A DNA stretch of 64,000 nt. Origin: Enterococcus alishanensis. Lineage in GTDB: Bacteria; Bacillota; Bacilli; Lactobacillales; Enterococcaceae. A program made the translations under genes and the position numbers. The notes below the pieces were generated by a model. It saw nothing but the letters and a program-made list of their open reading frames with translations, did no database searches and had not been told where the DNA came from. Of the stretch, positions 29,017-38,082 are shown piece after piece. Numbering within the stretch: position 1 is the first letter of the stretch; each line of letters starts with the position of its first letter. Where the stretch lies: assembly GCF_019218635.1 (NCBI RefSeq), contig NZ_JAHUZB010000001.1:124001-188000 (forward strand), in the 5' to 3' direction.

Positions 29017-29958
29017 TTATAAAAGTAATTTCAATAATAGTGGAATATAAGCAAGATAAAGTAACACTGAATAACCCAGTGCCGAAGCAGCATATTCTTG
29101 ATCGCCACCATAAGAACGAGTCAGGATCGGTACCGAATTTTGTACCGGCATCGCCGATTGTACGATAAAAACTTGTAGCATTAAAGTAGGTACTTCAATA
29201 AACTGACCCAGCCCCCAAACAATCAAAGGAGAAAGAATAAAGCGACCGATCAAGACGCCGATAATATCTTTATTGATGGTTAAATTCTTAATGCCAACAT
29301 TATAAACAATGATACCAATGATAAACATCGATAAAGGCGTAGTTAAATTTCCTAAATAAGTCAAGAAGATTTCAGCTGAAGCAGGTACTTGCCAGCTTAA
29401 TAATACCCAAACCAAACCAATCCCAAAGCCTAATAGCGCAGGAGAAAAAATCTTTTTTAATACCGGCAGAAAATGAAAATTGACTTTAGCCTGTTGGATG
29501 TTGGGATTATCGCGGGCAATACAATAAATGCCAATCGTCCAAAAGATGGTTGTATTAACAATATAATATATCAAAACATTCGGTACCGCTTTTTCTCCAA
29601 AGATCGCTAAGTTAATCGGTAAGCCAATAAAAATTGTGTTGGAACAAGTAAACATTGTAGCAAAAGATCCTTGTCGACTAGGAGTAATTTTAAAAAGCTT
29701 GATGTAGATCCAACTGATGAAAAAGGTGATCAGCATCGAGATCAAAGGAATAATTGCGCCATGGATCAAAGCTAAAAATTGATCGTGGGTAAAATTACGG
29801 GTAATCGTCAAAAACATATTGGTAGGCAACGCAATCGTTAAAACCAATTTTGAAAAAACATCGCCAATTTGATTAGAGAACCATTGTTTGTAGGTTAAGA
29901 AATAACCTAAGAACATTAAAGCAAAAATCATTAAAATATTTATATATGCAGACAACAT
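29017..29958 (-). CDS. AEC-family permease (auxin efflux carrier / malate-type transporter)
   Basis: 313 residues from the ATG at 29958, which has GAGGTG six bases upstream; an in-frame GTG at 29985 overlaps this site and is less likely. About ten membrane helices in the two five-helix halves of the AEC family, with the conserved NTIFIGLPINLAIFG in the first half and VQSAMPVQNSV in the second. Bacterial members export or import organic acids such as malate; the substrate here is not determinable. Its position downstream of fbp and its CcpN-type regulator would fit a carbon-acid role. Confidence 0.82.
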   Translation of the reverse strand: MLSAYINILMIFALMFLGYFLTYKQWFSNQIGDVFSKLVLTIALPTNMFLTITRNFTHDQFLALIHGAIIPLISMLITFFISWIYIKLFKITPSRQGSFATMFTCSNTIFIGLPINLAIFGEKAVPNVLIYYIVNTTIFWTIGIYCIARDNPNIQQAKVNFHFLPVLKKIFSPALLGFGIGLVWVLLSWQVPASAEIFLTYLGNLTTPLSMFIIGIIVYNVGIKNLTINKDIIGVLIGRFILSPLIVWGLGQFIEVPTLMLQVFIVQSAMPVQNSVPILTRSYGGDQEYAASALGYSVLLYLAYIPLLLKLLL

Positions 29959-29985
29959 GTTATACACCTCAAAAATACTATACAC

Positions 29986-30016
29986 AAAAAAACCTGCTTC
30001 ATAAAGTCGAAGCAGG
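29986..30016 (-). terminator. Intrinsic terminator of fbp (minus strand)
   Basis: 8-bp stem CCTGCTTC (29993-30000) with GAAGCAGG (30009-30016); minus-strand T-run from the A-run at 29986-29992. Confidence 0.85.
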
Positions 30017-30031
30017 AATTTTTTTGCTTGT

Positions 30032-31957
30032 TTAGTTCATTTGGTAATGTAAAAAGCCCTTTAAGGTTTCAATTTGCTCCTCAATACTTTCACCAATTGT
30101 GGTGTCACGGATCATGGTGCGGGAAATATCATGATCGATTACCCGTTTCAATGAAGTATCATCCGTTTGAGTTTCAATTAAGTCTTCAATTGAATAAAAA
30201 GGATCATGGGTCACAATTTGAAAACCATAAGAGTTATTTAATAAGGAATAGCCGGCAATCCCAGTTGTTTTTTGATAGGCTTTTGATAAACCGCCATCAA
30301 TCACAAACAACATGCCTTCACCTTTAATGGGAGATTCGCCGCCTTTAACTTTAACTGGCGTATGCCCATTGATAATTCTTGAATGAGGTGAATACAAACC
30401 AAATTCCTGTAAAATCATTTCACAAGTTTTCTTTGTGTCACGGAATTTATAGTAGCTATTTTTGATCTCCACATGAGTCTTCTTGTCAGCAATAAAGTAA
30501 CGTTCAAAAGTCGTCATGGCACTCTTACCAAATTGCGGGGAAATATTTCCTGTCCAACAATACCAAGACCAATCAGCATGAGGATTATCTGATATCTGCA
30601 AGTCACAACCTTGCCGCAATTGATCTTCAAAAAAGCGTAGTAAATCTTTTCCCCGATAATTGATCCCATTGACTTTAAGTGGCAGGAAATCACCTTTATC
30701 AGTCAATGGTAAACACCCATGGAATAATAAATGTTGGTTATAAACTAAATACATCGAGCCCTTTTCCAATAAAAGATTCATGTGCTCTTGCATCTTAGTA
30801 GATTGCTGGAAAGAAGCCATTAACATATCCACCACATATTCTTCTTGCTCCGTAAGGGCGTACAAATCTTTTTGTAGCGTCTGAAAACAGCTACCTTGTA
30901 GCGGATAGGTTTTATTTTTCAAAGTAATTGTGTCTTGATCAAAATTAATTTGGTCAAATAATAAACGATCCGTCATATCAAATTCTGGATGACGTTTAAT
31001 CAACTGACCTTCTAATTTAAATTGTAAGATAGCTAAAGCTTGATGCACTTTTTCCAGTGTGTCCAGGCTTTCAATCGAATAATTTACGTTGCTACATTTT
31101 TCTTTCGGTGTAAAAACAGGATTTTTTTGATAATGTTCTTCAGCATACATAAATAATGGACGTAAATTCAAGGCATATGCTTTTTCGATTTCATACAAAT
31201 AATTATAACGAGCAGCAATCCGTAATAAAGTCATCAAACAAGCGCGAGAGCCAGCGTAAGCACCCATCCATAAAATATCATGATTGCCCCATTGCACATC
31301 AATCGAAGGATGCTGGCAAAGTTTGTCCATAATTTTATCGGCTTCCGGCCCACGATCATAAATATCGCCAACCACATGTAAATGATCCACCACTAAGCGT
31401 TGAATACTTTGACATAAAGCTGAGATAAAAGCGTCGCCTTGTTCCAATTCTAAAAGATGTGACAGAATTTCGTCATAGTAAGCCGCTTTGTCAACATAGG
31501 CAGTATTTGTATACATTAATTCTTCAATAATATAAGCAAATTGTTTTGGTAAAGCTTTTCGCACCTTTGAACGGGTGTATTTAGTAGAAGAAAAAGTTAA
31601 AAGTTCTAGCAATTGGCGAATTTTCGTGCGATACCAAGAAATATCTTTATGGGAGAAAAGCGAGTCACTAGCTAAAGATTCAACAGGATAGGCAACTAAA
31701 ATAGTCAATTGATCCTTTTCTCGTTCAGTTAAGCGATCTTGAAATAAATCACTGATCTTTTCTTTAATATTGCCAGCACCGGTCCGTAAGATATGGTCAA
31801 AAGCGCCAAATTCTCCATGGATGTCACTAATATAAAGTTCCGTTCCTTTAGGTAAATTCATAATGGCTTCTAAATTAATTAATTCAGTCACAACATCTTC
31901 TTTTGAATGGAACTCTTTTTCTAACATCTGATAATACTTTTCACGAGTGGATAGCAT
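30032..31957 (-). CDS. fbp: Fructose-1,6-bisphosphatase, class III
   Basis: 641 residues, the typical length of the Firmicutes class III enzyme. The metallophosphoesterase motifs are visible in YISDIHGEFGAFDH, VVGDIYDRGPEAD and WGNHDILWMGA, with a later INGHTPVKVKGGESP. It hydrolyses fructose-1,6-bisphosphate in gluconeogenesis. The gene lies 76 bases downstream of a PPDK-regulator and CcpN-like pair on the same strand, so three genes of gluconeogenic control are together. Confidence 0.95.
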   Translation of the reverse strand: MLSTREKYYQMLEKEFHSKEDVVTELINLEAIMNLPKGTELYISDIHGEFGAFDHILRTGAGNIKEKISDLFQDRLTEREKDQLTILVAYPVESLASDSLFSHKDISWYRTKIRQLLELLTFSSTKYTRSKVRKALPKQFAYIIEELMYTNTAYVDKAAYYDEILSHLLELEQGDAFISALCQSIQRLVVDHLHVVGDIYDRGPEADKIMDKLCQHPSIDVQWGNHDILWMGAYAGSRACLMTLLRIAARYNYLYEIEKAYALNLRPLFMYAEEHYQKNPVFTPKEKCSNVNYSIESLDTLEKVHQALAILQFKLEGQLIKRHPEFDMTDRLLFDQINFDQDTITLKNKTYPLQGSCFQTLQKDLYALTEQEEYVVDMLMASFQQSTKMQEHMNLLLEKGSMYLVYNQHLLFHGCLPLTDKGDFLPLKVNGINYRGKDLLRFFEDQLRQGCDLQISDNPHADWSWYCWTGNISPQFGKSAMTTFERYFIADKKTHVEIKNSYYKFRDTKKTCEMILQEFGLYSPHSRIINGHTPVKVKGGESPIKGEGMLFVIDGGLSKAYQKTTGIAGYSLLNNSYGFQIVTHDPFYSIEDLIETQTDDTSLKRVIDHDISRTMIRDTTIGESIEEQIETLKGFLHYQMN

Positions 31958-32033
31958 TTCCTTCCTCCTAAATAAAGATTATTTCCGTCATATTCGTCAG
32001 TCTAGTCATCAAGTTCTTCTACTATATAGTAAA

Positions 32034-32849
32034 TTATTCCATGTAATTATCCATGTGTTCATTAATTAAAGTCGCTGCTTCTTCGATTGATTTAGTGGTT
32101 ACGTCCAATACGTAAGCACCTAATTCGTCATAAATTGAAAATGCATAGTCGACTTCTTCTTTGATCCGACCTAAATCTGCATAGCGAGAATTTTCAGCCA
32201 AGCCTAAAGAATGTAAACGACTCGTTCGAATTTTTTGTTGTACTTCAGGATCAATGATTAAGCCAATAATTTTTTCTTTCGGTACTTGGCGAATTTGTTC
32301 AGGAATTGGAACTTCCGGAATCAGTGGTAAGTTGGCTACTTTTAAGCGATGATTTGCCAAATACATACTTAAAGGTGTTTTAGAGGTACGGGAGATCCCT
32401 AATAAAACGATGTCAGCATCTAAGAATCCTTTGGCATCTTTTCCATCGTCATATTTCACAGCAAATTCAATTGCTGCTACGCGATCAAAGTATTCTTGAT
32501 TTAATTTATGAACAACGCCGGCTTCTTGTAAAGGTGAGACGCCGGTTTTTTGATGAATAATTTCCATAAAAGGTGTCATGAAGTCGATGTGTTGTAGGCC
32601 GGTTTTCTTAGCGAATGCAGTCACAATGTTGGTTAAATTATCGCTAACTAAAGTCGTCACGACGATAGCGCCATCTTTTAAGGCATCTCGTAAAATTCCC
32701 TGTAACTCTTCTTCGTCTTTTGTAAAAGGAAAACGATACGTCGTGTCAAAATCGACGGAAGGAAATTGGGCGATGACGGCATTTACTAGTTTTAAAGATG
32801 TTTCTCCTACTGAATCTGAAATCATATACAATGGTACGCTCTTTTTCAT
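32034..32849 (-). CDS. Pyruvate,phosphate dikinase regulatory protein, paralogue 2 (YqfL-like)
   Basis: 271 residues of the PSRP/DUF299 family: N-terminal MISDSVGETSLKL, P-loop-like GISRTSKT at 151-158, and AVKYDDGKDAKGF. It is a clear paralogue of the protein at 8904-9758 but the flanking sequence and C-terminus differ. It follows the CcpN-like gene by 11 bases, the same pair as ccpN-yqfL in Bacillus subtilis, where YqfL modulates CcpN activity. This copy is therefore more likely the CcpN modulator than a true PPDK kinase; that is inference. Confidence 0.92.
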   Translation of the reverse strand: MKKSVPLYMISDSVGETSLKLVNAVIAQFPSVDFDTTYRFPFTKDEEELQGILRDALKDGAIVVTTLVSDNLTNIVTAFAKKTGLQHIDFMTPFMEIIHQKTGVSPLQEAGVVHKLNQEYFDRVAAIEFAVKYDDGKDAKGFLDADIVLLGISRTSKTPLSMYLANHRLKVANLPLIPEVPIPEQIRQVPKEKIIGLIIDPEVQQKIRTSRLHSLGLAENSRYADLGRIKEEVDYAFSIYDELGAYVLDVTTKSIEEAATLINEHMDNYME

Positions 32850-32860
32850 GGTTTACTCTC

Positions 32861-33490
32861 CTATCGGTTGGTTTCAGTTTGTCGTGCTTGTTGCATGATA
32901 TAGTTAAAAATTCGTGATTTCGTAATTTTTCCGACAATTTGTTTCGAATCTGTTTCATCTACTACTGGTAAAGAATCGACTTGATAGTCTAATAAAACAG
33001 CACCAGCTTCTAAAATAGTGAAATCCTTGGTGCAAGTTCTGACGTGTGGCGCCCGAGTCATAACAACTGCCACGGGTGTGCTTTGTAAATTGCTATTTAA
33101 TGCCGCCCGTAATAAATCCTTGCGGGAAAGTAAACCCACTAATTTTTTATTTTCGTCAGTCACATAGATTGAGCCGACATCATACATAAACATATTGGTG
33201 ATAGCATCGTGAATCGAAGTATCTTGTGGTGTTAATAAAGGAGACAACATAATCTCACCAACTTTTACTGAAAAAATCTTATCAAATAAAAATTGTTCAA
33301 TTCCAACTCCCGTATACGTGTAGCCAACTTTTGGGCTAGCTTCTAAAATTCCTGCCATAGTAAGAAAAGAAAGGTCTGTCCGAAGAGTTGCATGAGAAAT
33401 ACCTAAATGCTCAGCAATTTTCTCCCCACTTAAAGGCTGTTCCTTTTTTACGATAGCAATAATTTTCTCTTGCCGTTCTGATAAATTCAT
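32861..33490 (-). CDS. ccpN: CcpN-like transcriptional repressor (HTH plus two CBS domains)
   Basis: 209 residues: N-terminal winged helix (about 1-58, LSGEKIAEHLGISHATLRTDL) followed by two CBS domains (about 75-135 and 142-200). This is the CcpN layout; in Bacillus CcpN represses gapB and pckA on glycolytic carbon and senses adenine nucleotides through CBS domains. It heads a minus-strand group with a YqfL-like gene and class III fbp. Shine-Dalgarno GGAGG is five to six bases upstream. Confidence 0.9.
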   Translation of the reverse strand: MNLSERQEKIIAIVKKEQPLSGEKIAEHLGISHATLRTDLSFLTMAGILEASPKVGYTYTGVGIEQFLFDKIFSVKVGEIMLSPLLTPQDTSIHDAITNMFMYDVGSIYVTDENKKLVGLLSRKDLLRAALNSNLQSTPVAVVMTRAPHVRTCTKDFTILEAGAVLLDYQVDSLPVVDETDSKQIVGKITKSRIFNYIMQQARQTETNR

Positions 33491-33525
33491 AAAGGTCCTC
33501 CATTAAATCATTTTATACAATACAT

Positions 33526-33553
33526 ATTATACACTGGATACGCATATAAACAA
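33526..33553 (-). promoter_or_regulatory. Promoter of the ccpN group (minus strand)
   Basis: Minus-strand TATAAT (33531-33526) with TTGTTT (33553-33548) 16 bases upstream. About 30 bases separate it from the ATG. Confidence 0.6.
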
Positions 33554-33968
33554 CATAAATAAAATATATAAACGCATAATAAGGAGAGAATCCAAAAAAA
33601 CCTTTATTTGGGGGGAAATGAGATCTCAGAAAAAGTAAATATCGTAGGGAAATTTTTTCTGAAGATGTCATTTACTATTTGTATATTGGTGATTTTTAGC
33701 AAAAAAAATCTTTATTTCATTTTTTATGACGAATAATCACGCCTGAAAAACACATTTTATTTGTTATTTAATGTTGTTTTATAATTTATTTATAGCTTAC
33801 CGTTACTTTTCGTAAAATCCGGAATTAAAGCTTATATGACAGTGTTTACATAAATATATAATAAAAAAATAAAATCGAAAAAGAATGAAAATAGCATTGA
33901 AATAATTATTTTATATGTTATTCTATATTTTGTAAGGGATATTTTTTTCAAATTGGAAGGAGAATTTT
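33554..33968. other. AT-rich spacer between ccpN and the first DUF5648 surface gene
   Basis: About 415 bases, very AT-rich, no credible ORF and no repeat or terminator that I can support. It should carry the plus-strand promoter of the surface gene (TTGAAA at 33897 with TATATT at 33924 is a poor-spacing candidate). Shine-Dalgarno GGAAGGAG precedes the ATG at 33969. Confidence 0.5.
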
Positions 33969-35792
33969 ATGAAAAAGACGATTTTATTAAGTTTGAGTGC
34001 AGTCATCGGACTTGGATTAGCTGTATACGGAGGTACTGATGCTTCAGCAGCATCAAATGAATTGTATCGTGTCTATAATCCAAATTCTGGTGAGCATTTT
34101 TATACTGAAAGTGCCAGCGAAAGAGATGGATTGATAAGCCAAGGTTGGACTGATGAAGGACTTGGTTGGAATACACCAACTTCTGGTGATACTGTTTACC
34201 GGATTTATAATTCTAATGCAGGTGATCACCACTATACTAAGAGTGTTGATGAGTATAACTGGTTAGCTAGTCAAGGTTGGACTAGAGAAGGAAGATCATT
34301 CTTCTCATCAACTAATGAAGAAGTAGCGATTCACCGTGCTTATAATCCAAATGCTGTTGTAGGATCTCATAACTTTACAAAATCTTCATCAGAACAAAAT
34401 TGGTTAGTTAATGAACAAGGTTGGACTAATGAAGGTGTTGCATTTTATGGCGTGAATGCTGATACAGTAGAAGTGAACAAAGATGCTTTAAGAGCAGCAA
34501 TTACTTCAGCGTTAGCGTTAAACGAAGCTGATTACACAGCAGAAAGCTACTCACAATTAGTAATTGTCCTAAATGAAGCACAAGCTGTTTTAGAAAATGC
34601 AGAAGCAACTCAAGCAGAAGTAAATGCACAAGTGAATGCAGTACAAGTTGCGGTTTCAGCTTTAGAAGCAGTAGCTCCAGCAGAAACTGATAAAATAGCT
34701 TTAGAAGCTAAAATCACTGAAGCAAAAGCAATCGAAGGCACTGATTACACTGCCGAAAGCTATCAAGCATTACAAGATGCAATTACAGCAGCAGAAACTG
34801 TTTTCAATAATGCTAATGCGACTCAAGTACAAGTAGATGCACAAGTAGCAGCTTTAGACACAGCGATTGCTGGTTTAGAAGAAAATGGAAAAGTGGAATT
34901 AAATCGTTTAGTTAACTTAGTACAAGATTATACTGCCTATGATTTTGCTGACCAAGCTGCTTTCGATACTTTCTCATCAGCATTAACTCACGCTCAAAGT
35001 GTGTTAGCAGATGCAAATGCTGAACAAGGTACAATTGATGCTGCTTTAGCTTTATTATCTAATGCAGAATCAGTAAGTGTTAAAACTGCTTTACGTACAG
35101 CGTTACAAGAAGCTGCAGCAAAAGGTTTTGTAGAAACTGATTTCCCAGCAAAAGCATGGGCCGATTATCAAACATCAATTTCAGATGCTGAAGCTTTATT
35201 AACAAAACAAATGACTTCAGGTCAAGTGAAAAATGCTGCTGCTGCTGTGAATACTGCTGTAGCTAACTTAGAAAGTGCTAAATTTGACAAAACAGCTTTA
35301 CAAGCACTAGTTGCTCGTGTTAATGAAATTGATCCTCAAGAAGCTGATTTTGCTGCAAATTATGCTGATGGAACAAAAGACGCTTGGAAAACTTTCCAAA
35401 CTGCATTAGCTACTGCTACAGAACGTGCAGATGTTAATAAAGTTGATCTTGAAAATGGACAAGGTGATGTAAGCTGGTCAGTAACTGATTTAACAAATGC
35501 TTACAACAGTTTAGTTTATATTAAAGATTTAGATTCAGTTTTAGACCTTACTTCAGGAGTTTCAGCTTCATCATTTAAATTAGATACGGATGCTCAAGCA
35601 TTCAATGCTAAGTACACAGAGTATACTAATACTCTTGCAGCAGTGAAAGATGGTAGTGCATCAACTACTCAAGGTAATATTGATGGTGCTGTAAATTCTA
35701 TTAAATCATTAATTACTGGCAAATTAAAAGATGGTGTTACTGAACCTGATTTCTCTTCTTTAACTGGTAAAACTCCATTAGTTGAAGCTTAA
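33969..35792 (+). CDS. Secreted DUF5648/FIVAR-like surface protein, paralogue A
   Basis: 607 residues. Signal peptide ends at DASA (25-27). Residues about 32-166 form three repeats of roughly 45 residues with the pattern Y-R-V/I-Y-N-x-N-x-G-x-H-x-Y-T/F-T...GW-x-x-E-G (RVYNPNSGEHFYTE, RIYNSNAGDHHYTK, RAYNPNAVVGSHNFTK), the DUF5648 type seen in lactobacillal surface proteins and lysins. After residue 170 come helical modules of about 65 residues (ADYTAESYSQL, TDYTAESYQAL) of the FIVAR type, becoming more divergent toward the end. The C-terminus is TGKTPLVEA: no LPxTG, WxL or membrane anchor. Wall attachment is presumably through the N-terminal repeats. First of three tandem paralogues. Confidence 0.85.
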   Translation: MKKTILLSLSAVIGLGLAVYGGTDASAASNELYRVYNPNSGEHFYTESASERDGLISQGWTDEGLGWNTPTSGDTVYRIYNSNAGDHHYTKSVDEYNWLASQGWTREGRSFFSSTNEEVAIHRAYNPNAVVGSHNFTKSSSEQNWLVNEQGWTNEGVAFYGVNADTVEVNKDALRAAITSALALNEADYTAESYSQLVIVLNEAQAVLENAEATQAEVNAQVNAVQVAVSALEAVAPAETDKIALEAKITEAKAIEGTDYTAESYQALQDAITAAETVFNNANATQVQVDAQVAALDTAIAGLEENGKVELNRLVNLVQDYTAYDFADQAAFDTFSSALTHAQSVLADANAEQGTIDAALALLSNAESVSVKTALRTALQEAAAKGFVETDFPAKAWADYQTSISDAEALLTKQMTSGQVKNAAAAVNTAVANLESAKFDKTALQALVARVNEIDPQEADFAANYADGTKDAWKTFQTALATATERADVNKVDLENGQGDVSWSVTDLTNAYNSLVYIKDLDSVLDLTSGVSASSFKLDTDAQAFNAKYTEYTNTLAAVKDGSASTTQGNIDGAVNSIKSLITGKLKDGVTEPDFSSLTGKTPLVEA

Positions 35793-35812
35793 TAATCATT
35801 AACTTAATTTTT

Positions 35813-35847
35813 AAAGTCAAACGATGAAAATTGTTTGACTTTTTTTG
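35813..35847 (+). terminator. Intrinsic terminator after surface gene A
   Basis: AAAGTCAAAC (35813-35822) pairs with GTTTGACTTT (35833-35842), T-run follows. The arms closely match the terminator after gene B. Confidence 0.9.
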
Positions 35848-36306
35848 TGCGAAAAAATAGAACGATTGTTATTAATTGTTTTTACTAAAAAAATGAATTT
35901 TTTTATTTGTGAAATTTTTTGGAAGAAAAACATTTGAACTATTTTTAGTGAAAAGGTTTTGAAAATATTTTCAAAAAATACCAATAGTTATTTTGATGCA
36001 GAGGAAATTTTAGGGTAATTTAATTCAATATTTGAGGTGAAGAATATACCTGCTATTAATAGGAAATTGCTGGATTTCAATTCTTATTTTAGGGATTGCG
36101 AAATAATTATTTTCACCGTTTTTTATTACAAAAAAAGAAAAAATGAAAACTTTTTCAGAATAAAGTGTTAAATAGATAACTATTGTTTGTGATAAATGCG
36201 AAAAAAATATAGAAAAAATGAAGAATTTACTTTGCTTTTTTTTTTAACTATGGTATCGTTGTTCTTGTAACGAAACAACTTTTTATTTTTTAGGAGGAGA
36301 AATTTT
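35848..36306. other. AT-rich spacer between surface genes A and B
   Basis: About 460 bases with no gene. It contains a perfect 20-bp palindrome at 35957-35976 (TTTTGAAAAT and its reverse complement) and a weak promoter just before gene B (TTGCTT at 36232, 16-base spacer, TATCGT at 36254). Shine-Dalgarno AGGAGGAG precedes the ATG at 36307. Confidence 0.5.
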
Positions 36307-37749
36307 ATGAAGAAGACTGTATTACTTAGTCTTGGAGCAGTAATTGGTTTAGGTTTAGCAGTATACGGAGGGACTGATGCATCAGCTGCATCTAACGAAT
36401 TATACCGCGTGTATAACCCAAACTCAGGAGAACATTTTTACACTGAAAGTGCTAGCGAAAGAGACGGATTAATCGCGTCTGGTTGGACAGACGAAGGAAT
36501 TGGTTGGAACACACCAACTTCAGGTGATACTGTATATCGTGTTTATAACTCAAATGCAGGTGACCACCACTATACTAAGAGTGTTGACGAGTACAACTGG
36601 TTAGCAGCTCAAGGTTGGGCTAAAGAAGGAACTTCATTCTACTCTTCAACTACTGAAGATGTAGCAATCTACCGTGCTTACAATCCAAATGCTGTAGTAG
36701 GTTCTCATAACTTTACACAAAGTTCAGTGGAACAAAACTGGTTAACTGGCCAAGGTTGGACAAATGAAGGAATCGCATTCTACGGTGTGAACCCTACTAC
36801 TGATCCAGAAGATCCATCAAACGTTGATAAAACTAACTTACAAGGTTTATATGATTTAGTTAGAGACTTTGGACGTATGGACTTTGTTAGCGATGCTGAC
36901 TTTGCTTCATTCTCAACTGCTTTATCTAATGCTGCAAGTGTATTAGCTAATGATGATGCTGATCAAACTGCTGTAGATGCTGCTTATCAATTATTAGTAG
37001 CTTCAGATAAAAGCTTTAAATCAGAATTACGTGCTGCAATCACAAATGCTGAAGAAGCGAACTTAGTTGAAACTGACTATCCTGCAGCAAGCTGGGCTGA
37101 TTACCAAGCAAGATTAAAAGTAGCTAAAGATGCTTTAGTTAACCAAGTTAGCGAAGCAGATGTGAAGACAGCTACTGATAACTTAAATTCTTCAGTTGAA
37201 TGGTTACAAGATGATGCAAATAAATATAATAAAGCTACTTTACAAGCTTTATTAGATAGAATTGAAGAAATCAACCCTCAACAAGCTGATTTTGCAAAAG
37301 CTGGATATTTAGGGGCTAACCGTAATGCAGATGCTTGGAAAACTTTCCAAGATAGATTAGCAATTGCTAACGAACGTGTTGATGTTAATAATTTAACGGT
37401 AACTCAACAAGAAATTAATTCAATCGTAAATGCTGTGACTAATTCTTACGAAGGCTTAATTTACCTTAATGATTTAGAAGCGATCATTCCAATGATTAAA
37501 GCTATTCCAGTTGGAGATTTCAAAGCTGGTGCTCAAACTAACGTTCTTGCTCTTGTAGAACAATATCAAGCAACATTAAATTCACTTGTTAACGATACAA
37601 ATATTGACAATGATAATGCAGATTTAGTCGATGCTGTAAATGCTTTGAAAGCGGCAGTTAAAGAAGCTTTAACTGATAACACTATGCACACTAATATCAC
37701 TGGTGATGATGTGTTTACTGGTAAAACTCCATTAACAGTTGCTGAATAA
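36307..37749 (+). CDS. Secreted DUF5648/FIVAR-like surface protein, paralogue B
   Basis: 480 residues. The first ~170 residues are nearly identical to paralogue A (signal peptide, YRVYNPNSGEHFYTESASE, VYNSNAGDHHYTKS, YNPNAVVGSHNFTQ). The two adjacent YTAESY-type FIVAR modules of A are absent; instead B continues directly with the module LVRDFGRMDFVSDADFASF, which aligns with the third module of A (LVQDYTAYDFADQAAFDTF), and the rest is collinear to the end (TGKTPLTVAE). So A and B differ by a two-module insertion or deletion. No anchor motif. Own promoter region and terminator. Confidence 0.85.
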   Translation: MKKTVLLSLGAVIGLGLAVYGGTDASAASNELYRVYNPNSGEHFYTESASERDGLIASGWTDEGIGWNTPTSGDTVYRVYNSNAGDHHYTKSVDEYNWLAAQGWAKEGTSFYSSTTEDVAIYRAYNPNAVVGSHNFTQSSVEQNWLTGQGWTNEGIAFYGVNPTTDPEDPSNVDKTNLQGLYDLVRDFGRMDFVSDADFASFSTALSNAASVLANDDADQTAVDAAYQLLVASDKSFKSELRAAITNAEEANLVETDYPAASWADYQARLKVAKDALVNQVSEADVKTATDNLNSSVEWLQDDANKYNKATLQALLDRIEEINPQQADFAKAGYLGANRNADAWKTFQDRLAIANERVDVNNLTVTQQEINSIVNAVTNSYEGLIYLNDLEAIIPMIKAIPVGDFKAGAQTNVLALVEQYQATLNSLVNDTNIDNDNADLVDAVNALKAAVKEALTDNTMHTNITGDDVFTGKTPLTVAE

Positions 37750-37768
37750 TAATCACTAACATGATTTT

Positions 37769-37802
37769 AAAGTCAAACGATGTAAATCGTTTGGCTTTTT
37801 TT
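37769..37802 (+). terminator. Intrinsic terminator after surface gene B
   Basis: Stem AAAGTCAAACGAT (37769-37781) with ATCGTTTGGCTTT (37786-37798, one wobble), T-run. Near copy of the terminator after gene A. Confidence 0.9.
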
Positions 37803-38082
37803 GTTGCTAAAAGTTCAAAATCCCCTAGAATTTCCACTCATTATTAAGTAGTTAATTTGAATGATTTAGAATGAAATTTAGCTCAATCTTACTAGTGTAT
37901 CTAATATTAGATACTTTATCTTTAATTATTATGTATAAAAGTAATTTATTTGATATTTTTAAGCTGTGTAGCCTTTGTTTAATTTGTATTTCTAATAATT
38001 AATATTTTGACTAAAGTTTTAAGCAAGAGTATTCTGACATCACAAATGTTATCTAGCGTTTGAAATGATAGGAGTGAGTCAG
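37803..38082. promoter_or_regulatory. Spacer and promoter upstream of surface gene C
   Basis: AT-rich, no gene. Contains a perfect 18-bp palindrome at 37897-37914 (GTATCTAAT and its reverse complement) and a good promoter: TTGACT (38007-38012), 17-base spacer, TATTCT (38030-38035). Shine-Dalgarno GGAGTGAG at 38071-38078. Confidence 0.6.

Noticed and set aside
33554-33968. AT-rich region as possible replication origin
   Set aside because: No DnaA-box cluster and no dnaA, dnaN or rep gene nearby.
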